Source: Chimonanthus salicifolius
Lineage: Eukaryota > Streptophyta > Magnoliopsida > Laurales > Calycanthaceae
Direction: 5' to 3'
DNA: 64,000 nt
Assembly: GCA_013350335.1 (NCBI GenBank)
Contig: CM023532.1
Location: 37,759,708 to 37,823,707, forward strand
Shown here: one piece after another, positions 52,447 to 64,000 of the stretch
Layout of the letters: each line of letters opens with the position of its first letter
Numbering within the stretch: position 1 is the first letter of the stretch
The notes under the pieces: generated by a model
What the model was told of the DNA's origin: nothing
The model's database searches: none
What the model saw: the letters and a program-made list of their open reading frames with translations, nothing else
Program-made: the position numbers and the translations under genes

Positions 52447-53494
52447 GCCAAGGGAAAATTTAGCAGAAGATTACTAATCTTTTGTCTCAAATTTCAACTC
52501 TCAACACACATCAATGTCCAACCTGCCATGACACAAATGGGAAGGTGCACCATGTCACCATCATTTGCAAGTACTAATCCTTTGATTACCTTAAAAAAAT
52601 TATTAACCTCCTAATTGATAAGTTTAAGGAGTCTCAGTTTGCGGCTCCGACAACAGTACCAGAGATGAATATAAAATGCAGCATGAGCACAGGCCTCCCG
52701 ATCAACGGCGACCCTCCTGCCGGTAGGTACCCATCTGCCAGCCAGTCGACACAATATAATGCTCGTAACATGGCCCTAGATTACATAATAATAATACTAA
52801 AATATATTAAGAATAAGCTTATTATAAATTTCTACAAATCGCTGATCTCTTATTGTTTATTTATCGACTGGTTTAAGGGTTTTCTTTACTTTTAGTTTTA
52901 AATTCTATGACAGTGATTTGAGTGAAAGAAAAGACAAAAAGATGTGAGCTTAATAATTGTAGAATGTGGGGTGTGGCTAACATCAAGCCTCTAACCTTTT
53001 GACTTGAAGTTCAAGAAAAACTTATTGTATTAAACACTTTCAATATGTTATTATGATGGTCATCAATTGGGAACCATTTCTTTTTTATTTCTTATTTTGC
53101 TTGGTCTTCAATTATACCCTGGAGCTTTGGGAATCCATCTTCTCCAAACTGGTGGGAAAAGCCTAATTCAAAGACAGAGGTCTCTATCTCTGTTCCTTTT
53201 TTTCCTCCTTAATTAATGGATAATGGGTTATGGGTCATGAATGTTTGAGATGTGTTGATGTCTGAACAATCAGATGTTATTTAAACTTTGGACTTTGGAA
53301 TATTTTGTCACATGTCAAACTACCTCCATTATTGACTAGCTTTGATTATGGTGGTTAAACTTTAAAATGAATAAGAGAATTGAAAATTAGCAACTTTACT
53401 TCCTCCCTCTAAAATAGTTGACCAAAGTAGAAGAGTGAAACTTCTAAAATTGGTTATATATTAAGTAACAAAGTGAAACGTTGGTTAATCCGTA

Positions 53495-53665
53495 CGGTCA
53501 GTTCACTGAGTCTAATTTTTTAAGATTAGACTAGAGATCTTGAGTTTGATTCCTTCCGGACTTATCTGATACAAAAGACTTGCAGACGGTTTCGTGTATT
53601 TGTGGGTGTAGTCTCACCTTCAATATAGGGTGAGGATACCTATGTAATCTAAAAAAAAATGTGTA
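53495..53665 (+). mobile_element. SINE family B, diverged
   Basis: GATCTTGAGTTTGATTCCTT, then CTTATCTGATACAAAAGACTT, GTGTAGTCTCACCTTCAATA, GGGTGAGGATACC and an A run. The order matches the copies at 55855 and 28552. Confidence 0.55.
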
Positions 53666-55127
53666 ACATTGGTTCTCATATAAAATTAGTTGGTCCATTA
53701 CCTGACAAAACGATTTTGTCAGTATCTATATGAATATTTTTTTTCTCATGTGTTTACTATAGTCATAACTTTCAAATCTAGAAGTGTAATATCTTGTGTT
53801 TGTGTAAGTATTGATGGGAGAGAAAAAGTAACTAGGTTGGACGAACTTGTTTCACATTGCTTATGAGAATAATTGTTCTATGGGATATAAGTTGAAATCC
53901 CTCTTTCTAGCAAAATGTCTTTTAAGAGTAACATTGAATTAGCCATGGCGAGACTTGATTTCGATTCTCATCCTTATACTCAATAAAAGAACTGAGGGTT
54001 GCTCTAATAGAAAAATATTAGAATGAAAAAACAAGAAGCAGCTTTCAAGCTGAATGTATTCTCATGCAATAAATAATTAAAAGAAGTCTTGATGGTTGGT
54101 GGTCAATCTATCCCAAATAATTCTTTTCTTAAATGGGTCAACAATATTGGCATGAGTCTATATTTCTTTATTTGAAAGAGAATTTTCTTTTTTAATAAAA
54201 ATCCATAAAAGACAAGGCCAAGTTACATGTTGGAAGGTTCCTTGGTGAAAAAATGTTGATGAAATGAAGAGGCAGGGGCCATTTCACCTCAAAAGATGCC
54301 AAGGAAAGGGTGTGGACTGTGGAAGACACAGTGATGTAGGATAGCATTGAATAGCAAGCAAAAGAGCGACAAGATCAATAAAAGGTTTCCCAATTGGGTC
54401 CCAAACCCAAAATCAATACATCTTATATGCCTTTCAGTACCAACCCTTTTAATGTGGGGCCAATATTTGAAGATGGGACCCACTGTCTTTATCATTTACT
54501 GAGCTTGTTGGCTTAGCCACTTGACATGGGACCCATTTTGACTACTGGCCTGCTAGTTTAACATGTCTTTATGCATCAAGTGCTCTCTCCTTTTATCAAG
54601 AAAAAGAAGATAAAGATAGATTATATAAATGGAAAACCTATAATTATATGCTTTGTGGTCTTAAGTTCTTAACCTAAGCATGCAATAATTAAGGAAATTA
54701 GGGATTCAATTCAAAGTTTCAAATCAGGTACTTTCGGTTGATCAGCAAAAAGTCTTTAACAACTCAAAGTCTGTCCAGTCTAAAAATTTCTAATTATAAT
54801 CATAACATTGACAGCAAATCAGACTGTGTGTCTTGGGGCTTTTCTTTAAGAAAAATTATCTTTTAAATTTATTTAAAAGAAGTTCTTAATAATTTAAAAA
54901 AGGTTCTTAAGTTTGATAAAAAAAAAAATTAAAGAAGCTTTTTGACCGTATTAGTTAGTGATGAATTGTGGTTTTACTATGACACTTTTAATGTATATTG
55001 TGGGACTCGCTTGGAGATCAAAATTGTTTAAGAGAGTACATTGCTTAAAATTTTTTATAGATTAGTATTATTCCAATGATCAAGTAGATTATATAATCTA
55101 GGACTTGGTTTTGAAGCACAAGAGCCA

Positions 55128-55287
55128 ATAGGTGTAGGTCAACTGGTTAACCTCTTCTCTCAAGAAGTGAGAAGTGTCAAGTTCGAGTGCTCATAACGTA
55201 ACCTGATGTACCCTAAAGAAAGTGGGTATAATCTGTGGGAGTTTTACGCGGGTTCCTACACGTAAATTTAAAAAAAAAAAAAAAAAA
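55128..55287 (+). mobile_element. SINE, family A-like
   Basis: Box A-like TAGGTCAACTGGTTAAC and box B-like TCAAGTTCGAGTGCTC. The body has CGTAACCTGATGTACCCTAA and GGGAGTTTTACGCGGGTTCC, and the end is about 18 A. It shares the layout of 34045-34213 (GGCCTAACCTTGGTGTGTCT, GGAGGTTTTAGTAGG) but is diverged. Confidence 0.65.
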
Positions 55288-55854
55288 TCTTATATCGATG
55301 GTATAATATGATAGCATCAAATTGATTTGTTTTTTTGAAAAAATTGAAGGTTTTCTAAAATTATAAACTATTACTTTTGAATAAACTGAAAAGTCAAAAC
55401 TTTTTGAAAGGAAGTTCTAATAATCAGAGTTCCCTCTTCTGGCCACCTGCTTGACCTCATGGGTTCTGACTCATCAGAAAGCTTGATCCATTGCATATCC
55501 CAAAATAACAAGCTATTATGACTGTAGCATGTTAATGAGAGAGATGGGGCTAGCAACAAAGATGACGTTTGGTCATCCACTAAGCCTATGATATGAATAG
55601 CTATGTTCTTTTCTGGTTAAGCCACTAACAGAATCACGTTGGTAAGATGATCATACAATCTCAACCCACGCCAAATGAGACCCAAAAGACACAGAATGAT
55701 AACAGGTTGGCCCTTCTGTCTCTCTTTGACCCTCCTCTTTGCTACCATATGATATGATTATCAGACCCTCCATGAAAAAGTTCCCAAGCACTCCATCATT
55801 CAAACAAACAAAGCTATTTCCTGAGGCAAATTTTTAGGTGATTTAACTTTAAGG

Positions 55855-56030
55855 TGTTGGTCTGACGGTTAAGAAGTCTATCTCATGAAGCAGGGTCTTG
55901 AGTTTGATTCACGTTCAACTCTAATGGGTCACTCCCCGTAGACTTAACCGGTGTATGTAGAATGTGAGGTTTACATATGTCCGTGGAATTAGTCTCACCT
56001 CTAATGTCGGATGAGAATACCATATTAGAT
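55855..56030 (+). mobile_element. tRNA-derived SINE, family B (duplication unit 1)
   Basis: The head GTTGGTCTGACGGTTAAGAA and the box B-like TTGAGTTTGATTCACG are followed by GGGTCACTCCCCGTAGACTT, AACCGGTGTATGTAG, TTAGTCTCACCTCTAATGTC and GATGAGAATACCATATTA. Confidence 0.75.
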
Positions 56031-56282
56031 GATTTGGATAAGGAGATGATTCACTTTTTCCATCAGCCTCTACAATTTGAAAGATGAAAATATCTTTTCT
56101 TTACTGTTGAAAGACAGTTTGGATCAAAGCAATTCCCCAACATTCAAACAAGCTTTACTCCATGTTCCCTGTCCTTTAAAAAAATCAAACAAGCCACAAA
56201 ACCCTAAAAGGTTTATTGTCCATCATTCAAACAAAGCTATTTCCTTTCAATATTGAGGCAAAGTTTCACGTAATTTAATCCT

Positions 56283-56460
56283 AAGAAGTTGATCTGACAA
56301 TTAAGAAGTCCGTCTCATGAAGTAGGATTTTGAGTTTGATTCACGTTCAACTCTAATGGGTCACTCTCCGTAGACTTAATCAGTGTATGTGGAATGTGAG
56401 GTTTACATATGCCTGTGAAATTAGTCTCTACCTCCAATGTCGGATGAGAGTACCATATTA
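56283..56460 (+). mobile_element. tRNA-derived SINE, family B (duplication unit 2)
   Basis: This is the paralogous copy of the SINE at 55855, with the same order of blocks (GTTGATCTGACAATTAAGAA, TTTGATTCACG, GGGTCACTCTCCGTAGACTT, GATGAGAGTACCATATTA). It arose by the 427-bp tandem duplication rather than a new insertion. Confidence 0.75.
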
Positions 56461-57273
56461 AGTGATTTGAATAAAGAGATGATTCATTTCTTACATCAGT
56501 CTCTACAATTTGAAAGATGAAAATATCTTTTCTTTACTGTTGAAAGACAGTTTGGATCAAAGCAATTCCCCAACATTCAAACAAGCTTTAGTCCATGTTC
56601 CCTGTCCTTCAAAAAAATCAAACAAGCCACAAAACCCTAAAAAGTTCATCAGCACATTGTAACAGCTGAACCCCACCACCTTTGCTGAGTTTGTTCATTC
56701 AACCATGTGAACAAACACAGAAAAGCCCAACACCGCAAATTATAACACTGGACCGTTGTCATGAGTTGGGTGGTAAATAGTCATTTTCGAACTCCCTCTC
56801 TCTTTCTTTCAGTTGAAAAATACCCATGAGAAATATTCTCTCTATCTGCGAGTTTTGATGATTTAAAATGCTAATTCACACATTTCAACAATACTAAATT
56901 TAAAAGAAATTGGGAAATCATTGTCATTAAAACTACTGATCTCATGTATCTGAATTCGGCTTTCTAAATTTTTTTTCTTTCATTCTGTCACATAAAAAAT
57001 TGTATCATTTTTTTTCCCTTCCATTCAAATTTCTAGAGTTTGTCTCTTCTGCATCTTTCTACTTCTAAATTCTTAAGTTCTCTAACAGAGTCAATTACTT
57101 ATCTTCTAGTCCAAATCATCTTAGTTGATATAATATAATAATGAGTTTTGAGGTAATTTTTTCTGCTAAGTTGAAATTTGTAATGTAAGGAAATATATGA
57201 TAGGATTTTTTTTAGATAACATAAGTTTCTCCATCTTACATTAGAGGTGATACTAATGCCACATATACATGAA

Positions 57274-57529
57274 GGCTAGCGATCCTCCCACAGGCATTTT
57301 GTGTATAGAGACACGGGTTTTACCGTGATGCCCAAATTGCCCTCCACTTGCTGTACTCTGCAAATCGGTTCGTCAAAATTTATGAACATTGCAAATTGGC
57401 TCGCCGAAATTTACATAAAGAGTAAAAATCAACCCATCGAAATTTTATTATTCATGCGAAGGGTAAAATTGAGAATACACTAAAATCCGTGTCGCTAAAT
57501 ACAAAATGCCCGTGAGAGGATCACTGGCC
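57274..57529. mobile_element. MULE-type MITE, family M, perfect 9-bp target duplication
   Basis: The 256-bp element has ends GGCTAGCGATCCTCCCACAG and GTGAGAGGATCACTGGCC. The inverted repeats continue through GCATTTTGTGTAT and GACACGGGTTTTA on the left, with complementary sequence on the right. It is flanked by atacatgaa on both sides (57265-57273 and 57530-57538). The interior repeats CAAATCGGTTCG/CAAATTGGCTCG-like units. Confidence 0.9.
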
Positions 57530-57956
57530 ATACATGAAATCACCAGCAAACCTCCTTAAGTCCGAATAAGACCTCTAGTCTAATCTTTAAAGTTTAGACC
57601 AACCGAACTGCTTAGAGAGATAATTAATGGAAAAACTATTTAAAAAAAAAAAAAATACATTAACATTCTTATTGTAGAATTACTGCATCATTGTCAATCT
57701 CCTTTACCAAAGCATATTGGAGGCAATGCTTGTAAGGTGAAATGAGATTTATGCAGGCAATGAATGATAGAAAAGAGGTTGGAGTCAATGAATGCGGCTG
57801 TGGTATCTGGAGACAAGAACTTGGACAAAACCAACCCAAGCGGTTGCATGTTCCGATGCTTCTCTTTCTGTCCGAGTTTCATGGATGAAGAATAGTGGGA
57901 CCCACTTATAGTGGTCTAAGCCATAATTCCAAAACTTGAAAAAAGAAGAAAAAAGA

Positions 57957-58252
57957 GAGTAGCAATCTTTCCACTGACATTTTGTGTAACGAGACAAAGG
58001 ATTTAGGATATTATCCATTTTACCCTTCCACTGCAGTACGAAAGCATTTAAAAAAAAATCAGTGATCCAATTAGTGATTTGATTTGTTGTTCTGTATATG
58101 AAAAATAGTGTCATTTAGATAAATTTCGGTGAGTCGATTTCTATCGTAGTGGAAGGGTCAGTGATCCGATGAGCCGATTCAAAGGGCAAAATGGACAATA
58201 CAGTAAAACTCGTGTCGGATTACACAAAATGCTCGTGGAAGGATCGCTATCC
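57957..58252. mobile_element. MULE-type MITE, family M, second copy
   Basis: The 296-bp element has ends GAGTAGCAATCTTTCCAC and GTGGAAGGATCGCTATCC. It shares the family M motifs CATTTTGTGTA, CCCTTCCACTG, AATTTCGGTGAGTCGATTT and AACTCGTGTCGGAT. Flanks gaaaaaaga and aaaaaaaca match at 7 of 9 positions, a decayed target duplication. It lies 427 bp downstream of the first copy. Confidence 0.8.
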
Positions 58253-59759
58253 AAAAAAACATGCATTTTGTTTGTACCTTTGTATTGGGTTTCTTTGGAG
58301 TTTGACTGGGCTTAATTAGATTTGGGTAGAATATGTAATATTATAATAGGTCCCATATGACTATTTGAAATTTCACATGTATCTTACTTTCATGTGATCA
58401 TAACTTTAAATTCAACCATCATGATTATTATGGTAAGATATGGTTGACATTTGAGCGATTAGCTCTTCGTTTGATTCTCCATTATAAGAGTTCAATAATC
58501 ATTTATTTTAATAAATTTTAGTTTCAATCATTTTAGTATTTTTTATGCATCAAAGAGTTACTTGATGGCTAGAAGGACATTATCAAAGCATGCTTATATG
58601 ACTTGGGATGAGTTTAACAAATTTTACTAATTCTAAAGATAGAATTACAAGAACGATTTTAAGAATATTTGACTTGAAAAGTTGATGGATTATTTAAACT
58701 ATTATTTCAAAAACTTGAGAGTTTAGTTAAAAAAAAAAATCTAAATATCATAATTATTCAATTCAATAAAATTTTGAATTTACATACAACTTTAGTTAAA
58801 ACTATTTTCTTTCGTGTATATCTCATACAAATATGACCTACCCAAGCATCTCTTAGCATTTTAGATTACCTAAGTGGTACTCATGTAAAGCAATTCAAAT
58901 CTATGTCTCATTATAAAAACTATTGCTTCATCTTATGTGGTTGATATTCATAATTGAATTTAATAATTTTTATATAGTACCTATCATCTAAGTGTCAATA
59001 ATGTTGAGATACCCAAAATATTATGATAAGATTATAATTATCACCACTTTAGATAGAATAACATGTTATAATTTGATACCATCTTATAATGATCTACATA
59101 CTTGTGCGCTCTCTATATATATAAATATGGATTGGATCACTTATCTAATTGTGGATTTGATTGTGATCCAAATCTCTTTTATGAGCTTTGATTTCTAAAT
59201 CAATACTTCTACTTGCATCAACTATTTTTCTTTGCGGTTAAGATCATTTAAATTTGTCAATCTCAAACGCCAAAATTTCAATATGGATCTTCATCCACAT
59301 TTTCTTCAACTAATAATTATAGTGCATTAATTCTACCATCTATTTAATAACTTATTCTATCTTTTTAGAGGCTTAGATCAGACTCATATCTAAAGAAATA
59401 AATAAAAGTAAATGAAAAAGAAGAAGGAAAAGAAAAGGCTAAGTTAAAAGAGAATTAGTAGGGCCATCTAATCAAGGGTCTGCACCACTTACCGTTTACC
59501 AGATGATTTAGACAGTTTGACACTTTGACCTATCACATTTTTACCATATGAAGAAACAAATAAAGAACTTTGGTGTAGCAATGATTTTTCTCACTTTTCT
59601 AAGAGGAGAAAGAGGAAAAAAGAAGAAGTCTAAGCACTTGATGGTGATGCATGGTAGTTGGAACAAATGCTTCTCAAACAAAAAGATAATTTTGTTTGAC
59701 AAATTTCCTCTATGATTTTACATTATTTTGTTTCTTTCGTAATAAAATTTTGGATGTTG

Positions 59760-59950
59760 TTATCCCGAGGGTCAGTCTATTGATAAAAAATTCATTTTAA
59801 AAAATAGAGATTTTGTGTTCAATTTACGCTCAATTTCAATGGGTCTTATGTCTTTTTCCCTATTGTATGCTTTCTCCACTGAGTAGACACAAAAAAATTG
59901 TAGGCTTTTACCATTCAGAATTAGTTCTTCAATTGTTGAAAAGACCTCAA
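59760..59950 (+). mobile_element. SINE family B, strongly diverged
   Basis: The head GAGGGTCAGTCTATTGATAA and the box B-like TTTTGTGTTCAATTTACGCTCAATTTC are followed by AATGGGTCTTATG and a T-rich stretch, then GTAGGCTTTTACCATTCAGAATTAGTTC. The order resembles family B but the match is weak. Confidence 0.35.
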
Positions 59951-60146
59951 AGGTTTCAACAAACCCATTAAGTGTTACCAGGCATGATAATTGCATGTAT
60001 GGCCCTTTACTAGTTATTCTTCGACTCTAATCCCCTATCTTCTCTTGCCTGGTTACAACTTTATCAGATCATGACAGCCCCAATTTAAAGGCTCAATAAA
60101 TTTAACAATGTCAATATAGGATTATACAATACCACGCTCAACTCTA

Positions 60147-60190
60147 CTGTTTTTTTTTAAATTAACGTATGAAAAACTCGACTCTGGAAA
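60147..60190 (-). mobile_element. Fragment of SINE family A (3' end, minus strand)
   Basis: TTTTTTTTTAAATTAACGTATGAAAAACTCGACTC matches the end of the minus-strand copy at 36022 (TTTTATTAACGCGTGGAAAACTCAG). Only the last 40 bp or so is present. Confidence 0.4.
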
Positions 60191-61813
60191 AAAAATTGAC
60201 CATAACACTTTAAATGGGTTATGTTTTTATTCAATATATAGTTTGTTGTGAAGAAGTTTTGTATTATGTAGTGATCACACTCGAGGTGCAAAGGAGACCT
60301 AAGGCCTAAAGTATGAGGTTCACTTCTTCATATGGGCTTTTAAATTTTAAGTGTTTCATTTTTTTATATTTTTTAAACACTTTTGTATTATTTAGTTATA
60401 TAAAGTCGTTGATTTTTCATTCCAACCGCTGTGAGCAGTCTAAAGAGATGACTCTCATGAGAAGACTCCAAAATACTATATACACACTGTATTAGAATCA
60501 ATCGAGAGTGACTCATTCATCCATCCTTTCAACTTTTTCTTTTCTTTTAACTATTATTTTATTCATTAATCATCTAATGGGCCAAAATCAAAAGGTTATG
60601 ACTTCCCAATTTAAGATTAAAAAAACAATAATTTGGCATAAAAAATAGGAGTGAAATCAATAACAGATCCTTTCTCATTGAATGTGATATAGCCTACGTT
60701 CAGTGAACCCAAACCACAAACTCAAAAGTTATCATGAGAATAAAAATACTACAAAATATCAGTATCAACAGTGCAAGATTGTTCATTGGATGAAATTCAT
60801 GAAGAACATTTGATTAATTCCTTTATGTTTTTGAGAATTAAATTTAACAAACTGAAATAGGGACCAAAAGGCTTCTTCCCCTTCACAACTACTTAAACCC
60901 TCCAATCTAAAATGGCTTAACTCTTGAAGAGAGATGAGTCCTCTTTGTACTAAAAAATAATACTTATTAGATCGATTGCAAAAGGGCTCATTGTTATAGA
61001 CGGGTTCAAGTCCTACATAGGCTAGAGAGGCAATCGACTCACAGAAAATAATTTGACACATCAAAATATTAAATGCCGAGACTACATTGATGAGATAAAT
61101 TATTTTGATGATGATGATGATTTACAACTTAAATTGTAATACTTTATAGTGATCGGCTGCTGACATTAACTATATATTTCTTTTTTCTTAATATAGGGCC
61201 TGGTGGATTCCACATTATCCTGGCGGTGGGGAGCCCTGCCGACATCAGTTCCATGTTGGAAGAATAAGCATCTAGAGTCGTGACGCATTTTCATGCGCTT
61301 AAAAACAAAACTGTGAGTCCGACCATATGGATTTTCGGTTGGTTAAAACAGACAATGTCTTGCTTTGAGGTTGACTGTACATCATTTCTCATGTACTCAA
61401 TCCAACGGTGAATAATTTCAACCACAGAAGTGTTTTGATTGTAACAGCTCAATTCATGAGAGGTGGTACTATGGTCACTAACATTGTTGGTTGGTCGACC
61501 ACCAAGAGATAAAAGGACAGAAAACTCTTCTAGGACAACTATGGAGTTGGTAATTCCTCTTAAAGCTAGTACCTAGAGTAGGATCCCAATTTCAACAAAT
61601 TTCATTTAAGGTACAATGCACTCGTAAAAAGATGACAAACTAGAGCGGCAGATGGAATTGGAAAGACAACACCATTGATGCAGGAAGCTAATGTGGACCC
61701 TCATTTTCTTAATTACAAACGTATCACATTTAATGAAAAGGAAAGGCACTTCTTGTAAGAAGACATGTAAAAGAAGCAGTGAATAGATTCCTACAACTGT
61801 TATTACAGAAAAC

Positions 61814-62200
61814 TAAGGCTGAAATAGGTCCGGGTCGGGTCGGATTTTTTAAAATCCAACTCGGTCCGAGTTACTAATATATGGAACTCGACCCAATCCA
61901 ACTCGAACTTTTGACCTGGTTGTCTTGACCTGACCCAACCCGAATTATAACTCAACTCAACCCGAAACCTGACCCGACCCTTATTTTTGGCCTACTTTTT
62001 ACTAGGTCGGGTCGGATTTGATTGGGTCGGGTCGGGTTAACTTAAAAATCTCTCAACTCAACCCGACCCGAATTCAATGCGGGTTTCTGATTTTTCAACT
62101 CGACCTGACCCGCTGACTCGACTTTCATAACCCGACCCGCATGATTTTCAGGATGGGTCATGCGGGTTCGGGCCAAAACCCGACCCGAGTTTCACCCCTA
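61814..62200. mobile_element. hAT-like MITE, family H, 387 bp
   Basis: The left end TAAGGCTGAAATAGGTCCGG and the right end CCCGACCCGAGTTTCACCCC-TA are inverted repeats. Flanks cagaaaac (61806-61813) and tagaaaac (62201-62208) match at 7 of 8 positions. The interior is built of CGGGTCGGGT / ACCCGACCC repeats that fold extensively. The ends match those of the 68-bp element at 26812-26879. Confidence 0.85.
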
Positions 62201-64000
62201 TAGAAAACAAAGCTAAAATGGAGCACTGGTCTCCTTTGGTAGATGGAATTTCATGTCATATTGACATTACTTAGTCCACAAACGATCAAATCATGCATTG
62301 AATTGCAATGCTCTTCCTCTTTAATTACCTTGTAAGGCCAAACACAAGCGTTACCTAATGCAAAACCTGGTTGTGCTAAACCAGCCCCTCCTCACAAACT
62401 CCCATTGCATGGGTGACAGTGTGACACATGGAGAAGTCCACAAAGGTTATTGGGGACACATCAATTGAGTAGAGAGACTTTGAGCTTACAAGGTCCAAAG
62501 GAATTCTATTTACTAAAGAGGAGAGATTGGCTTTCAGTGGATTGACAAGCACTAATGGAGATTAAAAGGAGGGGTTGCCAATGGAATACTCAGTTTAGGA
62601 AGAGAAATCTTCTCAAAATCTCATACCTTGTACATAGGTGGCCCTAATATTTTGTTTCCCAAACATTTATATTGGAAAATTTCTAATCTAATGGAATTTC
62701 AGAGTTACAAAACATACACAACAGCAACAAACATATTATGCATTACAGAGCTGTGAATAATCTGATTTTTGGTAGTATTGTGACATGAACTTGATAATAA
62801 CTTTAATGATGAAGTGAACTAAGATATATCTTACTTGATCCAATTAAAACATATACAAACACATTGAAACACAATAAGATTTACATGATTTGATAATGTA
62901 GTTAGATGTAAAAACTTTACTATATTCTAGAATAGGGTCACAATGAATTTGACCTTTCCATCTAATCTTTTCTTTGTGGCCCTCTTAGTGGAGAAAAACA
63001 TAACTCCAAAGTTAAAGACATTATATGGAAGGTACATGAATAGTAGAAGGGGTACATGAACAGTAGAATTATAGAAGTGTCCCTATGCTCTAGAGATAAG
63101 GGCATGTCCCCGACCCCCACCCTAACTCAGTACCATCTTTATTACAAATCTAGATATCTTGGGTCAAAAGAAACTAAAATATCAGCACTAATAAAAGCAA
63201 TTAAAATTATCAACTTACTTGTTTGATAAGTCAATCTTAATAGAACTAAAATAGTTTTCATTTAGATTCGAAAAAAAAAAAAATCCTTTTCAAAGAAAAA
63301 AAAATCAAAGCTACTTTCATGTCAGACCTATTTTCTCAAAATCATTTTTATTCTCAATGATTTTTTATGATTCTGCAAATCAAACAGTCTGCAATAGCTC
63401 TGACTTGATCACCCTTAAGATTTCAAAAATATCTTAAAATTTTCAATTGTCATTAAGTTCAATCAATCATCAAACTGCAATGAAACCATCGTGTCTGATA
63501 GATTGTAGGGTTTTCATGTATTTGCACCTTTGGTGGTTTCTTTTTTATTTATATGATAATCATTTTAAAAAAACTTCGGTTCATCTGCCGCCGTTATATT
63601 TTTAAAAGAAAAAGAAAACCCTTTTCTCTTGAGGTCTTGTGACCTCCAATTGAGTATTTTGTGAAATTAATATCTTCCGCAACTCAAGCAAGTTGAAGAA
63701 AAAGATATAGACAGCCTATGGAAGATGCTAGACATGTCTTAAACATGTGAAATAATGTTACCCAAAACGTACAAGAATCCTTCTCCAAGAGAAATGGGCT
63801 GAATTTCAACTTAGGGTTTTGTCTTCTTCCTTCAAAATAGTACAAAGAAAGAGTCCATGCAGTGGAAGCCAGAACTTCTCTACCCTCAAACAAGGGATAT
63901 GAACAAAGATGATGAATCAAGAGCAGTAAAACCCTTTATCCTTATCGATTATGCAAACATGCCCGTGACAATTCTAATTCATTAGGAGCATCTGATGTAT

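Larger units (their letters stand above)
55793..56645. repeat. Tandem duplication, two units of about 427 bp, each carrying a SINE
   Basis: The unit starting CCATCATTCAAACAAA at 55793 recurs at 56220. Both contain a family B SINE, then TTACTGTTGAAAGACAGTTT, CAATTCCCCAACATTCAAAC and AAACAAGCCACAAAACCCTA. Small indels and substitutions separate the units. The SINE therefore inserted before the duplication. Confidence 0.85.
49020..64000. other. Gene-free, repeat-rich 3' flank
   Basis: I find no supportable gene in these 15 kb. Open frames are short and show no family motifs. Recognisable contents are listed separately: a nested TRIM and older LTR remnant, SINEs, a 427-bp tandem duplication, two related MULE-like MITEs and a 387-bp hAT-like MITE. 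The stretches 49800-51300, 52460-53490, 54000-55100, 58300-59750 and 62210-64000 are mainly AT-rich sequence in which I recognise nothing. Confidence 0.7.

Noticed and set aside
52665..52895. 76-aa open frame beginning MNIKCSMSTG
   Set aside because: The first half is mildly coding-like in composition but there is no known motif, no continuation and an AT-rich second half.
60783..61064. 93-aa minus-strand open frame
   Set aside because: No recognisable domain, no splice partners and AT-rich composition. Likely chance.
61198..61312. Exon-like segment: pyrimidine tract plus AG before GGCCTGG, and GTGAGT at 61313
   Set aside because: All three frames contain stop codons within the segment and no partner exons or family motifs are visible. 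It is at most a non-coding exon.

Overview
This is nuclear DNA from a flowering plant. It is AT-rich, its genes are split by long introns, and transposon debris lies both between and inside the genes. Nothing fixes the species. The gene families are ordinary angiosperm ones, and the repeat content suits a medium to large genome. There are no prokaryotic operons, CRISPR arrays or organellar genes.

Three protein-coding genes, all on the plus strand, can be reconstructed at exon level with every reading-frame phase closing. (1) 4203-9124 is a WAV3-type RING-H2 plus VWA E3 ubiquitin ligase: 2 coding exons, 725 aa. (2) 13958-26374 is RRP41L/MTR3-like, an RNase PH-fold subunit of the RNA exosome: 7 exons, 255 aa, spread over 12.4 kb. 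(3) 31344-48822 is cytosolic glucose-6-phosphate isomerase (PGI, EC 5.3.1.9): 24 coding exons, 570 aa, spread over 17.5 kb, with one non-canonical GC-AG intron. The three genes have unrelated housekeeping or developmental roles, and nothing suggests they act together.

Layout: 1-3770 is AT-rich upstream sequence with a foldback MITE and an 87-bp tandem duplication. The WAV3-like gene follows. 9125-13700 is intergenic, with SINEs, a degenerate Copia fragment and a MITE with a perfect 8-bp target duplication. RRP41L follows, its introns holding LINE remnants in both orientations and a foldback DNA element. 26375-31030 is intergenic, with a mini hAT-like MITE, SINEs and an odd block of TATCGGCCGATA-type palindromes. 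PGI follows, its introns holding LINE, SINE, Copia and MITE insertions. 49020-64000 has no gene I can support. It carries a small LTR-type element (TRIM) nested in an older LTR remnant, SINEs, a 427-bp tandem duplication, two related MULE-type MITEs and a larger hAT-like MITE.

The window's most informative feature is its non-autonomous elements, many with readable target-site duplications. These include two MITE families with two members each, one dispersed tRNA-derived SINE family with about ten copies, and a TRIM with PBS, PPT and paired terminal repeats. I found no convincing new molecular system. The points most worth checking are the nested TRIM, the GC-AG intron and ATG-only first exon in PGI, the TATCGGCCGATA block, and the shared SINE and MITE families.
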